Below, in pieces: positions 1 to 8,894 of a stretch of 42,697 nt of DNA. Every line of letters begins with the position of its first letter. Position 1 is the stretch's first letter. Both the position numbers and the translations under genes were made by a program. Source of the stretch: Succinimonas amylolytica DSM 2873 (GTDB lineage Bacteria; Pseudomonadota; Gammaproteobacteria; Enterobacterales; Succinivibrionaceae); the NCBI RefSeq assembly GCF_000378405.1, contig NZ_KB899640.1, positions 177,051 through 219,747 on the forward strand, in the 5' to 3' direction. The notes beneath the pieces were generated by a model. The model had not been told where the DNA came from and did no database searches. It was given only the letters and a program-made list of their open reading frames with translations.

Positions 1-345
1 GTCAAGTACTCTCACAATCAGTGGGAAAAATTCACCAGAATTCTGGAGGACGGCTCTATTCCTCTGGATAACTCGGCCGCCGAGAGAGCTATTCGTGACT
101 TTGCAGTGCTGAGACATTCAATGCCCAGCGGATTTGGCTCTATTGAGGGAGCTAAGTCTACGGCTGTGTTCTCATCATTTCATGAAACCTGCAAAGCTCA
201 TGGAGTTGACCTGGAAGATTACCTTGAATTTCTGTTCAGATATATGGGTATTCACAGAGACGAACTGAAAGATGAATCGCTGTCTGATGAAAGAAGAAAT
301 GCTATTCTTGAGCAGGCTATGCCGTGGAAATTTAAGAAGGCCTAA
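1..345 (+). CDS. IS66-family transposase, C-terminal part (5' end outside window)
   Basis: The frame is open from base 1 to the TAA at 343-345 and encodes about 114 residues. The segment DNSAAERAIR (about residues 23-32), followed by an LRHSMPSGFGS-type stretch, is the hallmark of the C-terminal catalytic part of IS66 (TnpC) DDE transposases, where the glutamate of the ERAIR motif belongs to the catalytic triad. The rest of the element lies left of the window, so whether the transposase is intact cannot be judged. Its stop codon overlaps the stop of the convergent lipoprotein gene, so the 3' end of the insertion sequence probably extends into that gene. I could not define the right inverted repeat of the element. 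Confidence 0.88.
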   Translation, partial: VKYSHNQWEKFTRILEDGSIPLDNSAAERAIRDFAVLRHSMPSGFGSIEGAKSTAVFSSFHETCKAHGVDLEDYLEFLFRYMGIHRDELKDESLSDERRNAILEQAMPWKFKKA

Positions 346-3300
346 AGTACTGACTTTAGACCTAATACGAAAAAATTATCTGGATTTTCAAAAATCAACG
401 TCCAATTATCATTGTCAACTAACCATTGCCACGGATAATCCTCGCCATTGGGATAGCCTGTTTGTCCGTACATATTACTGCCCCAGCAATAGGTATCATA
501 TTTGATGTTATTATTCCTTCTGGTAGCGCATACAGAATTCTTGTTAACAGATAAGCTAATTACATCAAACAGATTAACCTGAGAGGCCGTTTCAATCCCT
601 GAATCTGTTGAAGAGGTATTTGTTGCACTTATACCGAGTAATCCTAAATGATTATTTCCTAAGCTGTATACTAAACCACGAGCCGTCATAATGTATATAT
701 TAGATTCTGTAGCATGTATTCTTGAAACATCAGTTATTTCATCGCCATGATGATCTTTTATAAAATAAACTTTTGTGTTTGGATGATAAGTATTCCACGT
801 TAAGTTTTCAAAACACTGTACTTTTGATGTCTCACCATTAGAAACTACCGCGCAAATCTGTCTCGCTAAATTAGTTCCCTCTATGGCAATATCTGAAGCA
901 TTTTCAAATAATGGATTATTTGTTGGACCTGCTGCAGCAAATTTCATCGGAAAAATATTATGCGAATTGGTTCCTTTTTGAAGGAGATATGGCAGATGAT
1001 ATCTCCTGTATTGAGCATCCCCCACACACTTTTTCACTGCATTACCTGATATATATGTAAAGCTATATGTCGGATTGGAATTTAAATCAAAATCCGTCGG
1101 TCCAAGCATGCACACTGGATTATCTTGTAAAGTAGGGGCATACGATGAACTGGCAAAACTTTCAATCACATAATCAATAATCCACAGCCCTTTACCATGT
1201 GATGTCATGTCATAATAATTATTATGACAATAAGTCAAAGTTGAATAATCTCTAAAAAAATGATAATTGTTTTCTATATATAAGCAATTTATTTCAGATT
1301 CTGATAATTTATAATTAAAAACACCATCCTGTTCTATATCAAAAAATGGGTTGCTTGAATATTCATCTCCTGCCTGATCAAAAAAATAACCGGCATCATT
1401 AGCTTCTTTATGATATTTATCATAATTATCGGCATTGTTGGTAATTAACAACCCTGAATCATTTCCCCAGCAATAAACATTGTGAGGGTCATTATCATTC
1501 CTTTCCACCGTTGCACAGGTTATATCGTAGCCAACAAATAACTTCTTAACAGTCGCAACTTCGCTGGGAAAGGTTACCTTTAAGGGGGTAGGAGAATACC
1601 TTCTGGCCTCAATAATTGGCTTACCCAGAGCATCAACCTCGCCAAGTGACTGATTGCCATCAGGAGATTGCCACGGGGTTTCTAAAAGCTCGCTTTCGTT
1701 ATAGCTGCCCAGCTGCATGGAACCGTTGATTCCCCAGCAAAAAACCTCACCGTCATTTGATAAAGCACAGGCAAATTTCTGACCATGGACAACCTGCTTT
1801 ATGTTGTTTAAATACGGGTTTTCATATGAACGTTCGGCTGTATTAACAACTTTGCGGGCAACATTCAGACGACTGTTGGAACCATCAGCAAGAACCGGCT
1901 CCCCCTGGCCGCCTTCGCCGTCCAAATTCTCGCCCCAGCAGTAGACGTAGCCATCCAGCGTTACCGCACAGGCACTGGTGTATGAGAACGAGATATCACG
2001 GACGGGAGGAATTTTGTCATAGCAATGCTCCTCCGTAGAATCCTCGGGACATGCAACCTCTTCTTCAACAGGAACTGGAGCATAACTGAACATATGTTCC
2101 GCAGATCCCTGCTGTGGATGATACTTATTCCAAACAGTTTCATGATCAGCACAATATTCATGGTTCCCAAGGGAACACCAGTCAATTGCCAGTCCCCAGC
2201 AGTAAGCATTATTTGTTTGAGTTATACCACATCTCCAGTCATCAGATACTCCAGAAGCCAAAATCTTAAATGACTGACCTAACTGTTCATGAGCATCTTC
2301 GATGGCCTCTTTTGTCGTTTCTTGATTACTGGATATGACATCGTTGATAAAGATTTTTAAAGCTTCAAGATCCTTCAAGATGTCAGTTATGGTCTGATTC
2401 TTATCGATCTTGATTTTTAAATTTTCCATTGATGATGGCATAAAACCTAAACGAGTCAAAAATTCACCAATTATAAGCCATTTGCTTTTTTCATAATTAT
2501 AATCGGTATGTAAATCATGACTGTTGTTATCGCCAAAATATTCAGCAACTTCATTTAATCTATCGTTATAATCATTTTTAGTGTCGGGATTGGACAGATC
2601 TACCATGGTGCTAAATGGAGATAGTATATTAAAACTGTCAGGACTTGAATTTAAAATATCGGAATCAAATAAAATTCTGGTAAATACTGCATCCTTTGTT
2701 GTTTTTGTTTCCTGACCTGCTATTATATCCTTAGAATCCTTTTGAACCTTGGCAATAACTTTAATTTTTCCATGAACAGATGTCAGTTCTTTCAGAGTTT
2801 TCTTATCAAAATAAACCTTACCTTCATTATCAGTAATTCTTAAATAATCATTACCATCAAGGCATGTTACTCCGTCGACAGAAATACAAACCTGGGATGA
2901 TGACAAATATCCATCAATAACCTGAACAGGCACTGTATCATTTTCTTGATCTGGAATCTTGGTACCGGTGTCAGTACCGGTGTCAGTGCCGGTACCGGTG
3001 TCAGTACCGGTGTCAGTACCGGTGTCAGTGCCGGTACCGGTGTCAGTACCGGTGTCAGTACCGGTGTCAGTGCCGGTGTCAGTGCCGGTACCGGTGTCAG
3101 TACCGGTATCAGTACCGGTGTCAGTACCGGTGTCAGTGCCGGTGTCGGTACCGGTGTCGGTACCGGTGTTAGTACCGGTGTCAGTGCCGGTGTCGGTACC
3201 GGTGTCGGTACCGGTGTCAGTACCGGTGTCAGTACCGGTGTCAGTACCGGTGTCAGTATCCGGATCGGAATCAGGCTTAAGCCTGGCAGCTTCTTCCAGA

Positions 3301-4148
3301 GCCTTTACAGCTTCTGAAAAAATATCTGTTTCCGGAGTGCTTTCCTCAATAATCTTTGCGATTTTTTCTTTAGCTGCAGCTACATTCTTCCGATATGCAG
3401 AGATTTGTGAAATAACTGCTTCCAGTGTGAATTTTTTGTCAGCGGCGCCTTCCTTCAAGTCATCGATGCTGTCAGGCAGAAGGCCGTTTCTAACCAGAAT
3501 TTCAGCGGCAATTTCAGGCAGAAGAGCACTGATCTCCTCCTTTGAAAGCTTGGTAATGTCCTTGTTGCCGTACATCTTGCCTAGAGTTCCCTTCGGAATT
3601 CCAAAAAGGTCACCCAGATCATCGATATTGGATTCATAGACTTCCTTCGAAAGTTCGCCGGAGCCGGTGGCTTCATGAGCTGTGGATACGAAGGTTGAGA
3701 AGGGCGATAGCATAGCGTTTTCGATCTTGCCGTCTTTAATGAAGGCATAGCCGGAGAAAAACAGATCCTTCTTAAAATCAAGCCCCTGTTTCTGACCGAA
3801 GAGATGGTTGGTAGCAGCCCCCTTGTTTGCCGCAAAAATTAACTTAAGCCTGCTGCGGTCACTGCCGTCATCATTCCTGAGAGCAGACTTCTTAACCTCA
3901 AATTGAGCCTTGCCCTCGTAATCGGTACAGGCCCGGGGTTCCCCTTCATCCTGCTGGAAGTTAGGGATCTGATCGATCCAGCCGCAGGCATTCTCCAGCG
4001 CGCCGTCAACTACCTGCACATCAAAGTAAACGGAATCATCCTCGGCATTTTGATTGTTATTGTTGCTGCTATTATTATGGCCGCCGCATGCGGAAAGGCT
4101 CATGGCCGCAACCATTGCAATAGAAAGTTTGGAAAAATTGATTTTCAT
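342..4148 (-). CDS. Large RCC1-like repeat lipoprotein with duplicated N-terminal domain and Thr-Asp-Gly repeat linker
   Basis: The product has 1268 residues. It starts with a lipoprotein signal peptide with lipobox LSAC (Cys21) and a Gly/Asn-rich tether. Residues about 40-290 and 400-630 are two divergent copies of one domain: each begins with a V-DG-L strand, has an acidic/Cys-containing turn, and carries the sequence LSPFST before a helical half. They are joined by a Thr-Asp-Thr-Gly linker (about 297-396). Residues about 640-1268 carry repeated blades containing CA-x-YCWG-x-N, which resemble RCC1/BNR beta-propeller repeats and are rich in paired cysteines. An AAAGGAG ribosome site precedes ATG 4148. 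The protein is probably anchored in the outer membrane and may face the surface; its ligand is unknown. The last residues (after about 1258) may be encoded by insertion-sequence DNA, because the TAG stop overlaps the transposase stop, so the native C-terminus could be lost. Codon use is more AT-rich than in the metabolic genes to the right. Confidence 0.8.
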   Translation of the reverse strand: MKINFSKLSIAMVAAMSLSACGGHNNSSNNNNQNAEDDSVYFDVQVVDGALENACGWIDQIPNFQQDEGEPRACTDYEGKAQFEVKKSALRNDDGSDRSRLKLIFAANKGAATNHLFGQKQGLDFKKDLFFSGYAFIKDGKIENAMLSPFSTFVSTAHEATGSGELSKEVYESNIDDLGDLFGIPKGTLGKMYGNKDITKLSKEEISALLPEIAAEILVRNGLLPDSIDDLKEGAADKKFTLEAVISQISAYRKNVAAAKEKIAKIIEESTPETDIFSEAVKALEEAARLKPDSDPDTDTGTDTGTDTGTDTGTDTGTDTGTDTGTNTGTDTGTDTGTDTGTDTGTDTGTDTGTGTDTGTDTGTDTGTDTGTGTDTGTDTGTDTGTGTDTGTDTGTKIPDQENDTVPVQVIDGYLSSSQVCISVDGVTCLDGNDYLRITDNEGKVYFDKKTLKELTSVHGKIKVIAKVQKDSKDIIAGQETKTTKDAVFTRILFDSDILNSSPDSFNILSPFSTMVDLSNPDTKNDYNDRLNEVAEYFGDNNSHDLHTDYNYEKSKWLIIGEFLTRLGFMPSSMENLKIKIDKNQTITDILKDLEALKIFINDVISSNQETTKEAIEDAHEQLGQSFKILASGVSDDWRCGITQTNNAYCWGLAIDWCSLGNHEYCADHETVWNKYHPQQGSAEHMFSYAPVPVEEEVACPEDSTEEHCYDKIPPVRDISFSYTSACAVTLDGYVYCWGENLDGEGGQGEPVLADGSNSRLNVARKVVNTAERSYENPYLNNIKQVVHGQKFACALSNDGEVFCWGINGSMQLGSYNESELLETPWQSPDGNQSLGEVDALGKPIIEARRYSPTPLKVTFPSEVATVKKLFVGYDITCATVERNDNDPHNVYCWGNDSGLLITNNADNYDKYHKEANDAGYFFDQAGDEYSSNPFFDIEQDGVFNYKLSESEINCLYIENNYHFFRDYSTLTYCHNNYYDMTSHGKGLWIIDYVIESFASSSYAPTLQDNPVCMLGPTDFDLNSNPTYSFTYISGNAVKKCVGDAQYRRYHLPYLLQKGTNSHNIFPMKFAAAGPTNNPLFENASDIAIEGTNLARQICAVVSNGETSKVQCFENLTWNTYHPNTKVYFIKDHHGDEITDVSRIHATESNIYIMTARGLVYSLGNNHLGLLGISATNTSSTDSGIETASQVNLFDVISLSVNKNSVCATRRNNNIKYDTYCWGSNMYGQTGYPNGEDYPWQWLVDNDNWTLIFENPDNFFVLGLKSVL
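2961..3258. repeat. In-frame 12-bp/6-bp tandem repeat (minisatellite) in the lipoprotein gene
   Basis: On the plus strand the unit is a 12-mer of the form ccggtgtcagta, with variants ending in g or carrying a tcggta substitution, interrupted by 6-base ccggta insertions. On the coding (minus) strand it encodes Thr-Asp-Thr-Gly with occasional Thr-Gly insertions and a single Asn. Every unit is a multiple of three, so gain or loss of copies by slipped-strand mispairing would change the linker length without shifting the frame. The linker separates the two copies of the duplicated N-terminal domain. Confidence 0.93.
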
Positions 4149-4719
4149 AATCAGGCTCCTTTTTGAGGAACAACAGAAAGAACGGCAGGAATGAAATAAT
4201 TCCTTTTACTTTATAAAAGAATAATAAATATCAGAAAATCAAACATCCGAACTGATCACAAAATCGTTAGTTCTATGCATAAAAAATAAATTAGTGCGGT
4301 GCAAAAAGTTCCCAAGATTATTTGAAGCTGAAACCGCGCCAAGTTCTTTCTCCCGATATTCAAAAAGAAGCTCTTTATTTGAGATTTTAAATTAAGAATA
4401 TAATTATTTTACTATTTGTCTCTAAATGATGATAACGCAAGCATTATCAGGCTGACTATCTTTATAATCGGCTATTGCTATTTTCAGTCTGGTGATGATT
4501 TTTGATTAGATTTAGTGTTAAACCATTGCGGGAATGGCTAGTCAGTATAATTACTAAAGTTTGTGAAACTTTTACTTAAATAGCAATCATGAAGGGGCTC
4601 ATACGGAGAAATTCTCCCGGTGTCCGGTGCTGCCGTATCACCAGAGGATGTCTTTTCGGGCGGAATACGGCCTGGTTCAGAAATCTCTCCCTAATCACGG
4701 GTCCTGCTTTTCTTACGGA
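4149..4719. other. Intergenic stretch without a supported gene
   Basis: This stretch lies between the lipoprotein start and the end of the next minus-strand gene. About 4150-4570 is strongly AT-rich and must hold the lipoprotein promoter (minus strand). A TATAAA-like -10 with a poor -35 can be found just upstream of the ribosome site, but I do not regard it as convincing. The composition turns GC-richer after about 4590. No RNA gene, insertion-sequence end or conserved open frame was recognised. Confidence 0.5.
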
Positions 4720-5193
4720 TCACCAGCTTTTTTCCACTTCGGTACTGTAATCAAAAAAGGTCGTGGAAAACGGAAATTCCTCCTGTATCTCAATACCGGG
4801 ATCCCCGTCGCACAGTGTTACTGTCATAGTCACCCTGTTACTGGCTGAACGTATGCGGGGTGCCTGAAAATCCCTGACAATGCAGAGCTTCGCGGTGGTG
4901 CCGTCCTCCAGGCGGGCCTCGGCGGTGCACTTATGCGTGTACATAGTATGATCTTTTTTGCAGCTGTAATTATAGACGTCCTTTACCACCGCATCACTGC
5001 GGCCGGAACGTCTGAGTGCCAGTGTGGACATTTCTGCCAGTGTTTTTTCCAGTCCTTTTCCCGGTGTAATCTTCCGGGTATTCGTGCAGCTGTTTATGTA
5101 CAGGACGGAGGTGAAAACAAAAAGTCCGGTTCCGATGATTAGCGTCCATTTTTTCTCAGCCGGACTGGCCGGAATGATTTTGATGAGTCCCAT
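4720..5193 (-). CDS. Hypothetical membrane-anchored small protein
   Basis: I do not recognise the family. Starting at ATG 5193 the protein has 157 residues; this start is preceded by AAAGGA at 8 bases, while the longer frame would need a TTG at 5226 with no ribosome site. A single hydrophobic segment (about residues 16-34) follows a short basic N-terminus and ends near a Cys, suggesting an inner-membrane anchor with the rest in the periplasm. The exported part holds four further cysteines, in the order C-K-K, K-C-T, L-C-I and L-C-D, which could pair into disulfides. It is the last gene on the minus strand before the AT-rich intergenic region. Function is unknown. Confidence 0.6.
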   Translation of the reverse strand: MGLIKIIPASPAEKKWTLIIGTGLFVFTSVLYINSCTNTRKITPGKGLEKTLAEMSTLALRRSGRSDAVVKDVYNYSCKKDHTMYTHKCTAEARLEDGTTAKLCIVRDFQAPRIRSASNRVTMTVTLCDGDPGIEIQEEFPFSTTFFDYSTEVEKSW

Positions 5194-5247
5194 TTCTGAA
5201 ATCCTTTGTTCTTTGTTTCGATGCAAATCTTAAATCTTCAGGGAGGC

Positions 5248-5280
5248 GTTCCTTCCGGAGGGCAGTGTTCCTTCCGGAGG
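5248..5280. repeat. Short direct repeat pair
   Basis: The 14-mer gttccttccggagg occurs at 5248-5261 and again at 5267-5280. Each copy contains the partly self-complementary core ccttccggagg. It lies just downstream (minus strand) of the acetyltransferase gene and upstream of the small membrane protein gene. No T-run follows, so I do not call it a terminator. Confidence 0.6.
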
Positions 5281-5386
5281 ACATGATCACCGCCCCGTCC
5301 GGGGACGGCAGGGAATCATTCCCCGGGCAGCTATGGAAAGGCGCCGGCCTCTCCCTGCCGGAATTCTGCAGCTTTCCGGGTTCCTG

Positions 5387-6172
5387 CTACCGGCCCCGGT
5401 GCTTTTCGATCCAGGAAACTGCAAAGTCCACCAGCTTTCTCTGGCTCATCAGTTTTACTGTAGCCTTTCCCAGCAGAGTCTCTGCTACCGGCTGCTCCTT
5501 TTCGAAGGCATTTCCGATATCATTAAAATCCTCACCGTCGACAAACAGCGTTTCATAGCTCTTCCATACTCTGCTGCCGTTTTCGGTTACGGCGCTGTGC
5601 TCGGTGCAGAAATGCTTTCCGGGGTAGGAGGCCCGGGCATCGGCCAGATGGAGCGAGGTGTTTTTGTCATAGCCGACACCAATGAGAAGCACCCTGGCGT
5701 CCAGATCGTAGAGCCGGCCAATGGGCGAGCCGTCCCCGAAGATATTCGAGAGATCGTGATCCCGGGTCAGAAATGCTGCATTACAGCCCCATGCCGCCAC
5801 GGATCTGGCCGGGTGATCGCTTCTCAGGGTTCCGGGCCAGGAGCGGAACATTTCCGCTACGGCTCCCATGGTGTTCGTGGGAGTGATGTTCCTGTCGTAG
5901 GCCGGCCAGGTGTCTCTGATTACCTGCCAGTATTCCCGGGGAACCTCCCAGTGCACGCCGGTTTCGGGATCCAGGTTTTTCCAGGACTGGGTCGGCATCA
6001 TAACGGTGCCATTATCTCCGACTGCTTCCGTCAGGGCGGAAATAACCGTCTGAGCGCCGCCGGACACGTAGCCGATGGAGGAGAGGGAGGTGTGAACCAT
6101 CAGGGTATCCCCGGGAACAATGCCGAGGTCCTGAAAGGCTTTGAGAATGTCGTTTCTGGTTACCGGTTTCAT
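5387..6172 (-). CDS. AAC(3)-family N-acetyltransferase (aminoglycoside 3-N-acetyltransferase-like)
   Basis: The product has 261 residues, the usual length for the antibiotic N-acetyltransferase (AAC(3)/YokD-like) family, which transfers acetyl from acetyl-CoA to the 3-amino group of 2-deoxystreptamine aminoglycosides or to other amines. Family landmarks visible are VHTSLSSIG (about 26-34), GTVMMPT (55-61), TPTNTMGAVAE (97-107), HPARSVAAWG (120-129, with conserved His120) and GVGYDKNTSLHLAD (165-178, with His175). No signal peptide is present, so it is cytoplasmic. The ribosome site is weak (AGGCAG). Members of this family in environmental and gut bacteria often confer no resistance, so the substrate is open. 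It reads in the same direction as the nucleotidase gene upstream but is separated from it by a strong terminator, so it is probably transcribed on its own. Confidence 0.88.
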   Translation of the reverse strand: MKPVTRNDILKAFQDLGIVPGDTLMVHTSLSSIGYVSGGAQTVISALTEAVGDNGTVMMPTQSWKNLDPETGVHWEVPREYWQVIRDTWPAYDRNITPTNTMGAVAEMFRSWPGTLRSDHPARSVAAWGCNAAFLTRDHDLSNIFGDGSPIGRLYDLDARVLLIGVGYDKNTSLHLADARASYPGKHFCTEHSAVTENGSRVWKSYETLFVDGEDFNDIGNAFEKEQPVAETLLGKATVKLMSQRKLVDFAVSWIEKHRGR

Positions 6173-6270
6173 AGAGCTGCCTGCTTAACTTGATAATTAT
6201 GAACTTCCGTGAATATAGCACAGGATTAGCAGCCTGGGCAGTATTTTAAAATATCCCCGGGGCTGTCCGT

Positions 6271-6303
6271 AAAAAAGCCCTTCTGACGTGATATCAGAAG
6301 GGC
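6271..6303 (-). terminator. Rho-independent terminator of the 5'-nucleotidase gene
   Basis: A 10-bp perfect stem (gcccttctga / tcagaagggc, 6277-6286 and 6294-6303) with a 7-base loop is followed on the minus strand by a run of six T (6276-6271). It sits about 57 bases past the stop of the nucleotidase gene. Confidence 0.9.
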
Positions 6304-6360
6304 CTCATATTATCTTTCCGGAATTTTTCCGGGGAGATATCGGTCTTTCAGAAAAGGCAC

Positions 6361-8211
6361 TTACTCCGAGAAGGAGGTAATGGTCTTAAACTCCTCGGCG
6401 CTCAGCTCAGGGAAGGAGCCGTGCTTCTTAAGGTAGTTCTTGACAATATCGGCATCAATGCCCAGGGACTTTCCGGCCTTTTTCTTCTTCAGCAGGGCGA
6501 ACCCGTCCTTGCCTCTCAGAACGTAGTCAGTGGTAATAACCCGGTAGGTCTTCTTCAGATCAATGGGAGTGGATTTGCCATTGCTGTCAGTGAACATGAC
6601 CTCGGTAACCGGATTGTCACCGCTCATCTTCATGGCATAGGTGAAGCCCCAGCCGCAGGGGGTGCCGCCGTCACGGGCTGCGGTGTCCGCATTGATGTAG
6701 CGGATTACCTGATTCAGCACCGATACAAATTCCTTTCCGGTGAGCCGTACCTGCTTCATCTCGTTGCTGAACGGGATAATGGCCAGCAGATCGCCGTCGG
6801 TGAATTCCCCTTCCTCCATGTCAACCCGGAACATGCCGGAATTTCCGAGATAGATATCGCCGCCCAGCTCGTCCAGGAATACCTTTCCGAATACCTTGCA
6901 GGTTTCGGAGCCGTAGGGATTCGGGCCGTTCTTGATAACGCATTCGTCAGTGGGGTAGCGGGTGGTGCAGGTGTCCTGGGAAGCCTGGCCGAGAGTGGTG
7001 AATTTGGCCTTGATGGCATCACGGTAGGGCTTCATGGCGTCCTGAGCTGCCTGACTGAAACGGGCCTCGATAAACGGGCTTCCGGGTTCGTTAATCAGGT
7101 TTTTGACCTCGGCCTCGGCAGTGGTCTTGTTGTCCGGAGACTTCGGAACTCCCTTGAGCTCGGCAGAATCCACCCAGAGCGGCATATACGGAGTGCCTTC
7201 GCACTTGAGCACGTTGCCGTCTTTGTCGAAGGATACCTTCAGATCGCCGATGATTTTGCCGTATTCGTTGGCCTGAACCACGCAGATCTTGTGTCCGGAC
7301 GCATTAACACGGGTCATAGGGTAGGTACACTCGCCCTTGAAGCCGTATTTGGAGAAATCGCCGCAGAGACTGTGGGAATCGCCGCCGACGATGATGTCCA
7401 CGTCATTCAGAAGCGGGGCATTGGTACGATCGGCAACGACGCCCTGATGGGTAACAAGGACATGGATTTGGGCCTTGTCGCGGTTTCTGGCGGTCATCTG
7501 GTTTATCAGCGGAACGGTGTCGATGAACGACATGTCAGGATCCGGGCTGGAGCTGTGGACGATCTTCTTTCCGGTGGTGGCTCCGTAGAACGCTACGGTA
7601 TGGCCGTCAATTTCCCGGAAGGACTGGGTAACTCCGTTGTGTCCCCTGAGCGGGCTGGCCGGTCCGACTGTCATGTCGGAGTTCAGGAGCACAGACTGGG
7701 GACTCAGCTTGGTCATGAAATCCACGTAGGTGCGCAGGCCCTTTCCGCCGTGGTCAAATTCATGGTTTCCGTAAACATAGAAATCGGTGCCGTACATGCC
7801 GTGGAGGGCCGCATCAGCTTCGCCGTGGAAATTGTCATAGTTGGAGGCGTTGCCGGTGATCTGGTCTCCTGCAGAGATAACCAGCACGTTAGGATTATCC
7901 CGCCGTCTTTCTTCAATGACCGACTTGATAGCCTCCGGTCCGCCCACCTTTACTCTGACAAGACCGGATCCGGTCTTCAGGGAGACCTTGTTGGGATCGA
8001 TGTAGGAGTGCACATCGTTAACATGAAGAATTTCCAGTGAAAAGTCAGTCTGGGAGGCGATTTCCGGATCGGGACTGTTCAGGGATGCCAGCTTGGCGTC
8101 AGTGACATTGTCCGGAGCGGTATTGCCGGCACTGGTGCCGGAGGTGGAGCTGCAGGCGGCAACAGCCAGAGCCAGTGCTGTAAGAGCAGCTTCTTTGTAA
8201 TATGATTTCAT
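6361..8211 (-). CDS. 5'-nucleotidase / metallophosphatase lipoprotein (UshA-like)
   Basis: The product has 616 residues and hydrolyses, by family, nucleoside monophosphates (and often UDP-sugars or cyclic nucleotides) to nucleosides in the periplasm or at the cell surface. It begins with a lipoprotein signal peptide with lipobox VAAC (Cys20). The N-terminal calcineurin-type phosphoesterase domain (about 58-330) shows all the metal motifs: HVNDVHS (63-69), SAGDQ (113-117), YGNHEFDHG (147-155), LVTHQG and GGDSHS. The C-terminal 5'-nucleotidase substrate-binding domain (about 400-590) includes SGMFR, a region rich in acidic residues, and DYVLRGKDGF. The length suits a two-domain UshA-type enzyme. 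Its own terminator follows. Together with the exported nucleoside hydrolase about 3 kb away it would release ribose and bases from extracellular nucleotides. Exact substrate preference cannot be read from sequence. Confidence 0.93.
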   Translation of the reverse strand: MKSYYKEAALTALALAVAACSSTSGTSAGNTAPDNVTDAKLASLNSPDPEIASQTDFSLEILHVNDVHSYIDPNKVSLKTGSGLVRVKVGGPEAIKSVIEERRRDNPNVLVISAGDQITGNASNYDNFHGEADAALHGMYGTDFYVYGNHEFDHGGKGLRTYVDFMTKLSPQSVLLNSDMTVGPASPLRGHNGVTQSFREIDGHTVAFYGATTGKKIVHSSSPDPDMSFIDTVPLINQMTARNRDKAQIHVLVTHQGVVADRTNAPLLNDVDIIVGGDSHSLCGDFSKYGFKGECTYPMTRVNASGHKICVVQANEYGKIIGDLKVSFDKDGNVLKCEGTPYMPLWVDSAELKGVPKSPDNKTTAEAEVKNLINEPGSPFIEARFSQAAQDAMKPYRDAIKAKFTTLGQASQDTCTTRYPTDECVIKNGPNPYGSETCKVFGKVFLDELGGDIYLGNSGMFRVDMEEGEFTDGDLLAIIPFSNEMKQVRLTGKEFVSVLNQVIRYINADTAARDGGTPCGWGFTYAMKMSGDNPVTEVMFTDSNGKSTPIDLKKTYRVITTDYVLRGKDGFALLKKKKAGKSLGIDADIVKNYLKKHGSFPELSAEEFKTITSFSE

Positions 8212-8408
8212 AGTCTGTCTTTCAAAATTCTGTAAAACTCAAAAACACTTTCTGATGACAAAAAGTACCACTAACCCCGGTATTCTAGCGAAAACACAGC
8301 TGTTTTTTTGAGAGATTTCCGACATTTGAGATGATTTTCCCTGCCGGAATTCCTTTCCGGAGTCAGCTTTCAGGAAGATTGGCTTCCTTTTCCGGAGCCG
8401 GGTTCTGT

Positions 8409-8894
8409 TCAGATACCGGAGTTGTCCAGCAGATCATTCAGGGCCCGGCAGGCATCCTCCATTCCCGCATCGCAGGATTTCTTGAAGCATTCCAGAGCCT
8501 TGGCGGGATTGGCTCCCGCAGGAGTGCTGCCGTTTTTATAGCGGTTCCCGGTGATGTAGCAGTATTCCGGGCTTCCCAGATCGCAGGCCTTTTCGTAGTA
8601 TTTCAGGGCAGTTTCGGGAGACTTCGGGGTGCCGCCGTAGCCCTTTTCATAGATGGAGGCCAGGGCCCCGCAGCCGTTGGCGACATTGAGGTCACAGGAT
8701 TTTTTCAGGTATTCCTTCCCCTTTTCGCAGTCGATAACCCCCCAGGGGGCGCAGTATCTGGCGCCGATTTCGCCGCAGGCAGCGCCGTTTCCGGCCTGGC
8801 AGGCCTTTTCATACGCCTGAAGACTGGCGGCCGGGGAATATGCCGGAAGAGCTGCCAGAAGTGCTGTTATGAGAAAAGTTCTAAGTTTGGTCAT
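8409..8894 (-). CDS. Secreted Sel1-like, Cys-paired repeat protein
   Basis: The product has 161 residues with a Sec signal peptide (cleavage probably after the Ala-rich stretch near residue 23). The mature part is made of about four Sel1-like/TPR-like helical repeats of about 36 residues, each with the pattern A-x-x-Y-x-K-A-C-x-x-G followed by a second Cys. This is the Helicobacter cysteine-rich protein (HcpA-like) arrangement, in which the paired cysteines staple each helix pair. Such proteins act as periplasmic or secreted protein-protein interaction scaffolds; no partner can be named here. AAGGAA lies 10 bases before ATG 8894. It sits alone between the nucleotidase and the amylase genes. 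Confidence 0.85.
   Translation of the reverse strand: MTKLRTFLITALLAALPAYSPAASLQAYEKACQAGNGAACGEIGARYCAPWGVIDCEKGKEYLKKSCDLNVANGCGALASIYEKGYGGTPKSPETALKYYEKACDLGSPEYCYITGNRYKNGSTPAGANPAKALECFKKSCDAGMEDACRALNDLLDNSGI

Noticed and set aside
2961-3258. Possible CRISPR array
   Set aside because: The units are 12 and 6 bases, contiguous and without unique spacers; this is a coding minisatellite.
2946-3639. Plus-strand open frames of 123 and 226 codons through the tandem repeat
   Set aside because: They are produced by the 12-base repeat having no stop in other frames; they lack ribosome sites and homology and lie opposite the lipoprotein gene.
5281-5330. GC-rich inverted repeat around ccccgtccgggg as a terminator of the AAC(3)-family gene
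   Set aside because: The stem is short and no T-run follows on the minus strand, so termination is not supported.
6421-8040. Plus-strand frame of 539 codons
   Set aside because: It is the antisense of the 5'-nucleotidase gene, which has intact motifs on the other strand; the long frame follows from GC-biased codon use.
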